Part shown: positions 12,501-20,000 of the stretch, piece by piece
Numbering within the stretch: position 1 is the stretch's first letter
Layout: each line of letters starts with the position of its first letter
Assembly: GCA_009801015.1 (NCBI GenBank)
Contig: VHZZ01000229.1
Location: 43,345-67,689, forward strand
Source: Silene noctiflora
Taxonomy: Eukaryota; Streptophyta; Magnoliopsida; Caryophyllales; Caryophyllaceae
Length of the DNA: 24,345 bases
Direction of reading: 5' to 3'
Notes under the pieces: generated by a model
The model's input: only the letters and a program-made list of their open reading frames with translations
What the model was told of the DNA's origin: nothing
The model's database searches: none
Program-made: the position numbers and the translations under genes

Positions 12501-14690
12501 TTATGATTGACAAGGGATGTAGAGCCCAATGGGGAAAGAAACAAATAACAAAGATATGAACAGAGCCTTAATCCCAAATTGACTCAGGGTCGGCTAACAT
12601 AAATCACCATTTGAAACCGTTGATGATAGGTAATATAATGAAAAGAAAAAGAAAAAGAGGGCCGAGAAACAAACAAGATAAAAACATAGGACCAAAAGCA
12701 AAATGAAATAAAATTGAAAATTGTGCATCAGAAAACTTTATTTGATAGTCAGTCTGCACATGATGCGATGCCATTATCTTACACACTGCTCAGTTATTTT
12801 CAATTCATCTGCATTTAGAAGACAGTATGAATTCTTCATTAACAATCTGTTTATGGACATTTTGAACTTATGTGATCACCTTTCATGGTCTAGGGTTGGA
12901 AAGGCATGACAGGCCAACTGTTTGGTTACTGTTTGAAATTTTAACTCTTTTCCTCAGATTTTTACACGAAATAACTATTTTACATGACACCCCTGGCTTG
13001 AAATTCCTACTTGAGGAGAGTAAAGAAAGCCGATCCTCCACTTTTTTGGACAAACAAACGTGGAACCTTAAACTTCCCATAAATAAAGTAAATGTTCAAA
13101 AGCGGGGATTGGGGTGAGAAAACACTGTTGTGAGAGGCGCTAAAAGAGCTTCTTTTGCATTCTCCATATCAGAATCAGGCAACCAAACAATGTTACTTTT
13201 CTAGAACATCCTTTAAAATGGCAGGTACAGCATTTTACACCTCAATTTTCATTGAATCAAAGCTATTTGATGGTGGAAATAGAAATTCAACAGTTCGAAA
13301 ATTTCTGTGAAAGGAAGCATTAAAAAGATTGTTTGGATACATTATTAAGAGGAAAGGACCGAAGGAGGGAGGGGACAAAGCAATTTCATTTTCCTTCCAA
13401 CTCTTTCTTTATTTTTGAAAGATTTAATTTTAGCTTGTTGTGGGGAAAATGGAACCCTTCGTTTCTCTCCCTTCCATTTCCCTAACTCAATTTGCTAACT
13501 AAACAAAGGAAACAAACTGTCTTCCTTCCTTCCCCTTAAAATCTTTAAAGGTGAAATTGTCTCCCTTGCTTTCCCTCCCCTCCTTTTCCCTCTAAGAGTG
13601 ATAAATTATAACAAAACTTGAAAGATGAAGTAAATCACACAATCTAATTCCTCTTACGTCTGAACTGTAGAAAAAAGGTAAGTGAACCTGTTAAAACAAC
13701 GGGATAACTCCGGGGATGGCTTGAGAAATCGTTTACATTATACCCTGATGCAAAGAACTCAAGCCCAGCAGGCAGAACACACTGCATAGGGAGGCAGCCA
13801 AAAAAAACGAAAGACAAAAAATCATTACCCTGAATCTTGCATAATAAGTGTCCAAACACTACTACCAGAAACAGTATCATAGTACCAGTTCATCAGTTAA
13901 TACACATGGTTTATGGATACAGTTAGAAAAGGCGTACATCATATAGAGCAGTATCGTAATTGAAATGAAATGAGACACTTGATAGGGCAAAAGAAAACTG
14001 GAAACAAGATAGAACTTTGTGTTAAACTGTTAACTAACATAATAAATTATCACACCAAAAACCGACACATTTATGTGACAAATCCGATATTCATCGAAGT
14101 ACTTGTGTCATTATCAGCAAAGAGTTTGGGATGGAAGGAGTATCATTATCAGGAAACGAAATGGATATTCCTTAACAGCAAATAGGTAAACAAATGATTG
14201 GGAGGGAGGGAGTATCATCCAACATAATCAACGTAAAACTATCAGCAGAATTCAACATTAAGATGTCATAATCAACATACAACCAAGCATAGCAAAAATC
14301 AAAAACCCATTAAAAATACAGCTAGTCTCTCTTAAAACAGGTATATTCGTTTAAGATTAAAACGGGTCAAATAACACCCCACTTGGACAGATGGGACAAG
14401 CCTTTTGCTAGTCCGTACACATTCTGTTTTTGTCTCATCTATTCTATTTGACCCGTTTTAAGTTTCAAACAAATATTTTCCATCTAGAACAAGAATTTGT
14501 GCTAAAAATAATCAACCTTAGGAAGCTCAGGTGGCAATTCAGGATACAAGAACTCTCCATTAGAAGGAAATTGATCAATCAATGAAACATCATACTTATA
14601 TTTCATCCCATAATAGCCATGGCTTCCTTCTAATGTCTTTATATCTGGACCAACCCCACATACCACAAAATACTCAAACATAGGAGCCAT
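575..14690 (-). CDS. SCD1: SCD1-like DENN / WD40 protein, 5' 23 exons (3' part off the left edge)
   Basis: Exons on the minus strand (high to low): 14690-14517, 13781-13688, 12472-12271, 11861-11720, 11321-11221, 11060-10997, 10530-10417, 9926-9712, 8182-8128, 7846-7763, 7054-6859, 6760-6657, 6205-6161, 5522-5447, 5350-5277, 5189-5139, 4546-4389, 3921-3874, 2442-2385, 2287-2204, 1743-1488, 993-800, 639-575. All introns are GT-AG and phases close, giving 884 codons plus 2 bases without a stop. The start is the ATG of MAPMFEYFVVCG, as in SCD1. Residues 1-157 are uDENN, about 158-297 cDENN (CLPAG-type start, YPFQWQHVYVPIL, DAPTPYIIGLHS), about 298-450 dDENN (GEDHDLKLR, GYRNF). Residues 600-800 match the SCD1 middle (TVRDALEVS, IQRHL, HMVYWG). 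WD40 begins near 835 (RVIRGHDSTVTALH, GSTDC, VKIWDPS, MKGHTG). The family acts with SCD2 in Rab-E-linked exocytosis, clathrin endocytosis and cytokinesis. Divergence from Arabidopsis is noticeable and a linker of about 30 residues near residue 515 is absent, so this may be a second copy. Confidence 0.9.
1856..2044 (+). mobile_element. Mutator-type MITE, family A copy 1
   Basis: The element starts CTATGTTGCTCCGACC and ends GAAGAGTCTGAGCAA, imperfect inverted ends. It is flanked by 9-bp near-identical direct repeats, AACCCAAAG (1847-1855) and AAGCCAAAG (2045-2053), which fits Mutator-type insertion. The interior carries the palindromic-looking GTGTCGGA / TCCGACAC motifs. It lies in intron 20 of the SCD1-like gene. 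Copies are at 12029-12212 and, rearranged, at 17815-18021. Confidence 0.65.
3231..3354. repeat. Fold-back element in SCD1-like intron 18
   Basis: GGGTAATTGTTACGGGGTAT at 3231-3250 (extending to AGAG) is mirrored by CTCTATACTTAGG..AACAATTACCC at 3329-3354. The arms are about 25 bp with a few mismatches. The intron is 1431 bp; the neighbouring 3355-3540 has a TATATATAGG motif and a C-rich tract. Confidence 0.45.
4700..4852. mobile_element. 153-bp inverted-repeat MITE
   Basis: The ends are a perfect 12-bp inverted repeat, TGTCTCCCCGCA at 4700-4711 and TGCGGGGAGACA at 4841-4852, with similarity continuing inward for about 15 more bases (TAGTTT blocks). No clear target duplication is seen. It lies in intron 16 of the SCD1-like gene. 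Confidence 0.55.
5741..5760 (+). repeat. (AAAC)n microsatellite
   Basis: Four and a half AAAC units followed by AAAT, in intron 13 of the SCD1-like gene. Confidence 0.9.
5820..5890 (-). repeat. Possible SINE 5' half
   Basis: The minus strand contains TTAGAAACAGCCGCCTTGTG followed by a near-perfect hairpin (CCTTGTGTTTTAACACAAGG). AGAAACAGCC is the usual 5' block of the SINE type seen at 9405 and 21525. No tail is present. It lies in intron 13 of the SCD1-like gene. Confidence 0.35.
6537..6589 (+). mobile_element. 5'-truncated RTE-type LINE tail with target duplication
   Basis: The segment reads AGCTGACATCAAATAATTTT, then GGGATTAAGG, then TTTTG and (TTG)4, the characteristic 3' terminus of plant RTE retrotransposons. 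It is bracketed by a 12-bp direct repeat, GTTACGATGCTT (6525-6536) and GTTACAATGCTT (6590-6601), with one mismatch. Only about 50 bp were copied. It lies in intron 12 of the SCD1-like gene, 56 bp from exon 12. Confidence 0.8.
7055..7762. other. SCD1-like intron 10, 708 bp
   Basis: AT-rich intron. The only structure I see is a short internal duplication of TTGCAGTCCA near 7509-7535. Confidence 0.5.
8183..9711. other. SCD1-like intron 8, 1.53 kb
   Basis: It holds the SINE-like copy at 9405-9520 and a weak tandem similarity of about 74-bp spacing (AAGACTTA with flanks near 8343 and 8417). TTAGTGAATCATTTTGCTTT near 9577 resembles a stretch near 20957 in ALMT intron 1, a possible dispersed repeat. 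No missing exon is needed for phase. Confidence 0.4.
9405..9520 (-). repeat. SINE-like copy with TTG-type tail (TS/Au-like)
   Basis: The minus strand reads GGTAAGACTGAGCAC, TTACCCCGCCATTTGCG, GGCACTGGG and ends in TGTTGCTGTTGCGG. It matches the copy at 21525-21640 (CCCARTGCCTC and GCAAATGGCGGGGTAA on the plus strand). The layout resembles tRNA-derived plant SINEs whose tails are TTG repeats. It lies in intron 8 of the SCD1-like gene. The family name is recalled, not searched. Confidence 0.5.
12029..12212 (+). mobile_element. Mutator-type MITE, family A copy 2
   Basis: This 184-bp element in intron 3 of the SCD1-like gene resembles the copy at 1856-2044 along its length (GGTTAGAAGT, ATGAAAAAATTTCATG, GAAGTGTTCGA). 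It is flanked by a perfect 9-bp direct repeat, ATTCATAGC, at 12020-12028 and 12213-12221. The perfect target duplication and degenerate inverted ends support a non-autonomous Mutator-like element. Confidence 0.7.
13331..13605. repeat. Strand-asymmetric purine/pyrimidine inverted repeat
   Basis: Left part (13331-13400) is purine rich on the plus strand (GTTTGGATAC, AAGGAGGGAGGGGACAAAGC); right part (13555-13600) is its pyrimidine-rich mirror (GTCTCCCTTGCTTTCCCTCC). It looks like a decayed MITE with GTTTGGATA-type ends. It lies in intron 2 of the SCD1-like gene, 1215 bp long and otherwise featureless. Confidence 0.4.
14120..14214. repeat. Two Stowaway-like right ends
   Basis: TTTGGGATGGAAGGAGTATC (about 14127-14146) and ATGATTGGGAGGGAGGGAGT (about 14193-14212) both match the 3' terminus of Stowaway MITEs. 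No matching left ends are visible, so these are remnants. A lone left end of the same type, ATACTCCCTTTGTTCCGC, lies near 1047. Confidence 0.4.
14357..14461. mobile_element. 105-bp MITE with perfect 17-bp inverted ends
   Basis: TTAAAACGGGTCAAATA (14357-14373) and TATTTGACCCGTTTTAA (14445-14461) are exact inverted copies. Inner sequence is also partly mirrored (GATGGGACA / TGTCTCATC). Flanks GTTTAAGA and GTTTCAAA may be a decayed target duplication. It sits at the end of SCD1-like intron 1, 56 bp before exon 1 in plus coordinates. Confidence 0.65.
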
Positions 14691-14738
14691 CAAAATGACT
14701 TGCAAATTGAAATAATTATGAAAGATACAAACTTTACA

Positions 14739-14747
14739 TTAGGGTTT
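14739..14747 (-). promoter_or_regulatory. Telo-box in the leader of the SCD1-like gene
   Basis: The minus strand reads AAACCCTAA about 50 bases before the start codon at 14690. This motif is common just around the start sites of plant genes expressed in dividing cells, which would suit a cytokinesis factor. No clear TATA box is seen; AATAAATAAAC near 14865 is a weak candidate. Confidence 0.35.
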
Positions 14748-15104
14748 TGTGAAGGATGAACAAACAAATTGTGGGTTCAAAACAAAATTGATAAATTCGC
14801 AGAAAATTACTTGTAAAAAAGTCAATTAAGGAATTTTTCAACATTTTGAATTGTTGAAATTTGTTTATTTATTACAATTGGGTAATGTGTTATTGATCTT
14901 GTGATGGTGGTTTGTTTTTGTTTGATTAAGTGATTGTGATCAAATCGTGCGACCATGATGTCAGATTGATAATTACTTTTTGAGTTCAATAAGAAAAATT
15001 AAGGAATTTTAATGTCAGGTGGTTACGGCTACGTTTTCCTTTTGGGAGTGCTGTGGCCTGTGAGTAATTCATTCTATTAAATTATTACATTTTCATTATT
15101 ATTA

Positions 15105-15168
15105 CTCTCATCGTCCCAATCATTTGTGTGAATAAAAAAAGGTAAACTAATGAATTAGATGGAGGGAG
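15105..15168. mobile_element. Short Stowaway-like MITE with TA duplication
   Basis: CTCTCATCGTCCCAATCATT at the left pairs imperfectly with GAATTAGATGGAGGGAG at the right; TA flanks both sides (15103-15104, 15169-15170). At 64 bp it is much shorter than typical Stowaways, so it is probably internally deleted. Confidence 0.5.
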
Positions 15169-15517
15169 TATATGCGGAGTATTATCTAACATGAAATTGT
15201 TCGTCTAATATGCGTCTGATAAAAATAAAATAAACAGAAGATCATTCAAGAATGATAACATCAGATTACAGAAGGAGATGATTGCCTGGATGAAGGAGAT
15301 GGATGAAATTTGGAAGGGTTCGAGTTGAAAAAGTTGGTAAAATAATACGGAATTACGAAGTATGGAGTATAACATTAGCTCGTTATGTACTACTGCGTAA
15401 CAAGTTATAATACCCAAATCTCAAATTATAGAACAATACGGTCTCATATAGTAAGACTATCTTTTGTATAAAACACGATCTGGTAGAACTGCACATAAAT
15501 CATCAACCTTGGTATTA

Positions 15518-15878
15518 TTAAAAGCTTGAACCCTTCTGGGAGACAGGTATATCCGAGGCTCCGAGCACATTATATTTCACAGGAATCCTCAAGTTCGATC
15601 CTTCAAAACGAAAGTGAGTAGCGGCAACAGAGTAAACATCTTAATATGTCTCACAGGTAACTATAACTTGCCGACAGTTATTATATACGAAGTAATACGG
15701 AGTATCTTGTTTAGGACATTGACAGGATGCAAGATATCGATTTGGCAGCTTTGATAGTAGCTGCAAATTTCCAAATTGCTGCTAACTGCTCATCTTCTCA
15801 TCATTGGCATGCCATCTGACACAACTTGGCCGGGCTATAAATTGTTCTGAGCTCAGCTTTCACATTCTCAGGAACACT
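15518..15878 (-). pseudogene. Unrecognised coding-like fragments, possibly a captured gene piece
   Basis: On the minus strand 15640-15518 reads 40 codons ending in TAA, with a protein-like composition (ATHFRFEGSNLRIPVKYNV). Upstream, 15878-15804 encodes SVPENVKAELRTIYSPAKLC and is followed by two in-frame TGA codons, then more plausible coding (QLAAIWKFAATIKAAKSIS) near 15790-15720. An AG acceptor precedes both parts. I do not recognise the protein. Stops within the reading suggest a decayed fragment. Chance open frames cannot be excluded. Confidence 0.35.
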
Positions 15879-15908
15879 TGGTTAAGCAATATGAAATAAG
15901 CTGCGTGA

Positions 15909-16481
15909 AAAACCGCTAGCAGTAAACTACCAGTTAGGAAACTGGAAACTTGGGGAACAGAAAAGGTTGTTAGGGGTAGAGCGAGACTAAAACAGACATG
16001 GCTGAGAGTTATAGAGCACGATATGAGATTTCTCGGGCTTGACGAGGGGATGGTGTCGGAGCGGGCACAATGGAGGGAAATGATACACGTGGATTTTTAG
16101 TTTTTGATGTTTTTTGCAATATTTAATGTTTTTATTTATCTATTCATTTATTTTTTTAAAAACTTATTTACTCTTTTCGGATTTAGTACAAGTTTTTACC
16201 AACAACTTTTTATTTCACTTTTAAAGTATTTCGAACGCTTAAGTTTTACTTCGGTTTTCAAAATCGTTTTAATTTTTAATCTCGATTTAAATTCTAAGTT
16301 TTATAAAGGAAATCCGGACTTAGATTTTAAAACCTATAAGGCTACCTTAACTTTTGTTTTATGTTTTTCTCCCCTTTTGTTTTTGTTTTTCACTTGTCAT
16401 TTTCTACATTTTCGCATTTTGAGGTGTGCGTTCACCCATGGACGGTTCTGAAAGACGATTCATGTCCGCTGACCCCAAACC
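15909..16481 (+). mobile_element. RTE-like LINE remnant: reverse transcriptase C-terminus and 3' UTR
   Basis: Codons from 15909 to the TAG at 16098-16100 encode 63 residues including KLPVRKLETWG, KQTWLRVIEHDMRFLGL and SERAQWREMIHVDF. This is the conserved tail after the reverse transcriptase domain in plant RTE-type LINEs (R-x-TW..V...D....GL...R..WR..IHV). A T-rich 3' UTR follows to CATGTCCGCTGACCCCAAAC near 16480, which resembles the RTE 3' end at 6537. An in-frame TGA at 15906 precedes the readable part, and no longer frame is seen upstream. The RTE assignment is inference. Confidence 0.7.
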
Positions 16482-17006
16482 ATGAAGGAAATGGATGAAA
16501 TTTGGAAGGGTTCGAGTTTACTGCTAGTCTCAATAACTCAATAAGACAGCAACTTTACTCCTTGTAACATAAAGCTGGTCCAACATAACCCTGACAAATG
16601 ACTGACGTCACATAATGTAACCCGCGTACAACACTGTATAGTCATATTCTACGAGACAGTCCCGAATAAGCTAACCCAGGCATATCGTCTGAAGGTAAAA
16701 GAGTTTTAAAAGATAAAATAACTAACTATAAGAGATGCGATATAAAATACTATTTTACATTGTGGCAAGACTTGCTGAGCTAAAGGGCGTTGTATTTACT
16801 AGTAGTTAGTAGTACTGATAGAAATCCGATACCAAATACTTCCATGTAAGAAGATATATCTGGCTTCACTTTGCTGTCGCTGTCTAAGTTTTGCTGAGGG
16901 AGTTTATGGTCATGCTCAGGCAGAAAGTGGAACGAACCTGACAACCATGTGCCAAAATCAAGAAATATGTTTGCATGAAAACCCGCATTACGTTTTTCAA
17001 TTCTAT

Positions 17007-20000
17007 TCAAGTAGGAGCTGGTTCTACTTCAAATGCTTGCTGCCGAACTGGTTCCTTGAAATTTGCTTTTTCACTCAGCTCTTTGAATGCATCAACAAGG
17101 TTTTGTAGCCTTGCTACAAATTCAATCAGAAGGGAAGCAAACGTCGCTAAAGACAGAGCACTTGCACTCTCATATGTCTTTGATTCATCTTCATTAGACT
17201 CCTGGTCTGGAATAGATGGCAGCGGATTAGGCAATGACGACTGTTTTCTGATTTTTGTCTCGGAGGTAACATTCGAAGTGAGATCATGAGGAATCCCAAG
17301 GTTATTTTCGGTCCCAAAGCTGTCAAATGTCTGTAACCCGTCCAAGTCACTAAAAGACTTGAATTCCGGAGTTGCATTTTCAAGATCACTTAGAGACTTG
17401 AATTCTGGCAATGAGTTCTCATGATCCATTGTCATAAGATCTTGGGGTTGTCTCGGATACTTCTCAGGGTCGCCAATCTCCCAATACTCAGAATTGACAA
17501 GAAGATAAGATTTATGATCAATCTTTCTTTGCAACGCTTCTGCTGCTTCATCCACTGCATAGAGTATATCTTCCTCTGGGCCCAACTTTTCCATTCTTTT
17601 TATCTTATTTCCCAGCTCACGTAACAGTTTAGCACCTTCATTACCAACCCTTTGGAGCTCACTACGGAACACCTGTCTTCTTTCTGCAGGCGCCTATTAA
17701 AGAAACCAATGAATTAATATATGAAGCCATGGTGTATTCATACAAATTGCAAAACAAGACCATCAATATATAAAGTCCAGTAGTCCACTAAACATTAAAA
17801 TTGATTGTCAACAGATTACAGGACTCTTCTGATTTCCCATGTACCCGTGTTCGACACTCAACACTTGGACACCTCATTTTAAGCCAAATTTTGCATATTT
17901 TTCATAAAAATTGCCAAGTCCTACACTTGGAGCTCACTACGGAACACCTGTTTCTGGATTTCCTATGCAGTGCTGTATTCTATATTGCTCAGACTCGTTT
18001 AGAAGTGTAGGACTAGGCAATGAATACGAAGAATCAAGGCTCATATTTTGTAGGAGTACGACTGACATTATCGAGGATATTTCTTTTTGGTAGCAAATTT
18101 TATTTTCCAGTTCAGCTCTCATGAATAAATAGCTATAACTCAGGATATATAATAGTACTTCTATATGGTCCTTTACTATTTCGGATGTCGCAGAGTAAAA
18201 ATCAGAGTATTTCTTTCCTGCTTGATGTTTTCTTATGTTTTCAATAAAGTATTCTCGGAATTGTCAGTACAAAAATGCTCTTATGAAAATGGGAACAGTA
18301 ATAGAATTAGAACACAACAATAGAATTAGAACACAACAAATTAATTACCTGGGTAAAAGGGAACAAATCACTATCTCAGTCTACTAGGAAACTTAACAAC
18401 GCTCCAACAAATGCTTATATCAATAATTACGATTATCATCAGCAACAACAGAAACTATTCTAAAGTGTAATGATGAAATGATGATACAGAACAATAATAT
18501 TGTCACTAATAAGTAATAACTCGACAGTGGAGGATGGAGCACAAAGTGTGTCAAAAAATGGAATGTTGCAAAATAGAAAAAATGCTATAAACACAGACCA
18601 AGCCAAGGGTAAGCATAGAAACCTGAATCTCCGAAAGTATACAGCCATGCAAAGCCATCACCATAAATGCACAATGCCTCAAAGCACCACTGACTTTGGT
18701 ATAGCTTTTCCATGGGTATGCAAGCTTTTTATAAGGACCGTGCGGTGGTTCCCAAACGGCAAAACCCACCTAATATTCAACAATAAAAATTTGTGCTCTC
18801 AGCATCCTTACATCGCGTTATGTTAAAAAAAAAAGTGTTCAGATTTGGTGATGACTCACCAAAGTATCTTCCTGACTTGCAGAATCTACAGCTGATCTAT
18901 ATCCACTGTAGAGTGGATCATCAGAAGCTTGAAATGTCAGAATTTTTGAAGAAACTCTCCGATATTCTATACAGCTCAAATATTCATTCACACAACCTAC
19001 ATAGTATTCAAGGACAACAAACTATTATGAATGGCAACAGGCAAACAAAAATATACTCCAACCATTTAGGCATTTGGAATCAGTATAATTGCTCCCTTCG
19101 CCCATTTTTTTTGAAAGAAAGAAAGAAGTATTTACATTGTTCCCATACGTCTTCAGCGGTCAAACAATATAGACGACCGGTATTTTCTCACAATATATAA
19201 TAGTACCTTGTGTCTCTCAACTATTCATATATATTTGGAGAAACCAATGGTGACATAGCTTGATACTCAAAGGCAACGGGGAGAAAAAAATTTGGGATGA
19301 AGGTAGTAAAAGGTTAGAAAGCGTCAATCAAAAGAGAGGAACAGATCATCTTCTCTACCTTCCAAGGATACTGCAACATTAGTAAAATTCTTCACTACCA
19401 AGCCATGCAGATCCTCCCCAGCCCAAATTGGGTAAATGAATATGTTTATCACCAAAGCAACACCAGCACCCAATGCGATAAGTATGAATCTCGTAACCGC
19501 TGTTTCAATGAACTCCCTTGTTCTATACCCAGATACCATGATAAAGCAATATGTCAACAAGAACACTCTGAATCCATACTCGTAAGGCTTCATTGTGGGA
19601 AATAGCTTCAGGTATGTGGCAACAAATCCTGACGTTACAAGCATGTGACTACGTGAGCAATGTAGCTCATAATAGAAACAACACCAGGTACCAAAAGACT
19701 TAATTCAGAAAAACTCAAGGAAATTCTGTTTACCTATTATAAAAATACTAACAATAATTACAAGTTCTTCCCAGTCTCCAGCCAAGGTAGACAACATTGC
19801 CATCCCCAAAGCAAGTCCGCCAGCAGATAATGTCCCTAATCCACGGTTAAAGCCTTTACTAAGAGTTGCTCCTGTGAATGATAATTGATGTTATCAAGAT
19901 CAGTGAAAGTACACCTGATCACCTCAGAAAGGTTGAACAGACTCTCAACCTGAAAGCAAATGGGGTGATGCAGACAGACATAATTCAAAGCAGGATGTAA

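Larger units (their letters stand above)
15290..16518 (+). mobile_element. 1.15-kb insertion between 37-bp direct repeats
   Basis: Positions 15290-15326 and 16482-16518 are the same 37 bases (beginning ATGAAGGA, ending GGGTTCGAGTT) with one mismatch. Between them lie 1155 bp: antisense coding-like pieces (15518-15640, 15804-15878) and, at the right, the LINE remnant that runs exactly up to the second repeat. This looks like a retrotransposition with an unusually long target duplication, or an insertion made during break repair. Confidence 0.6.

Noticed and set aside
14691-14705. Upstream extension of the SCD1-like start (TTG at 14705)
   Set aside because: It is not an ATG; the first ATG in frame at 14690 gives MAPMFEYF, matching the family start.
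16104-16451. Plus-strand 115-codon frame rich in F and L
   Set aside because: It comes from the T-rich 3' UTR after the LINE stop codon; composition explains the apparent membrane-like protein.
16780-17010. Minus-strand frame of 76 codons overlapping the ALMT stop
   Set aside because: It lies in the ALMT 3' UTR, resembles no protein I know, and the ALMT frame ends properly at 17007, so it is probably chance.
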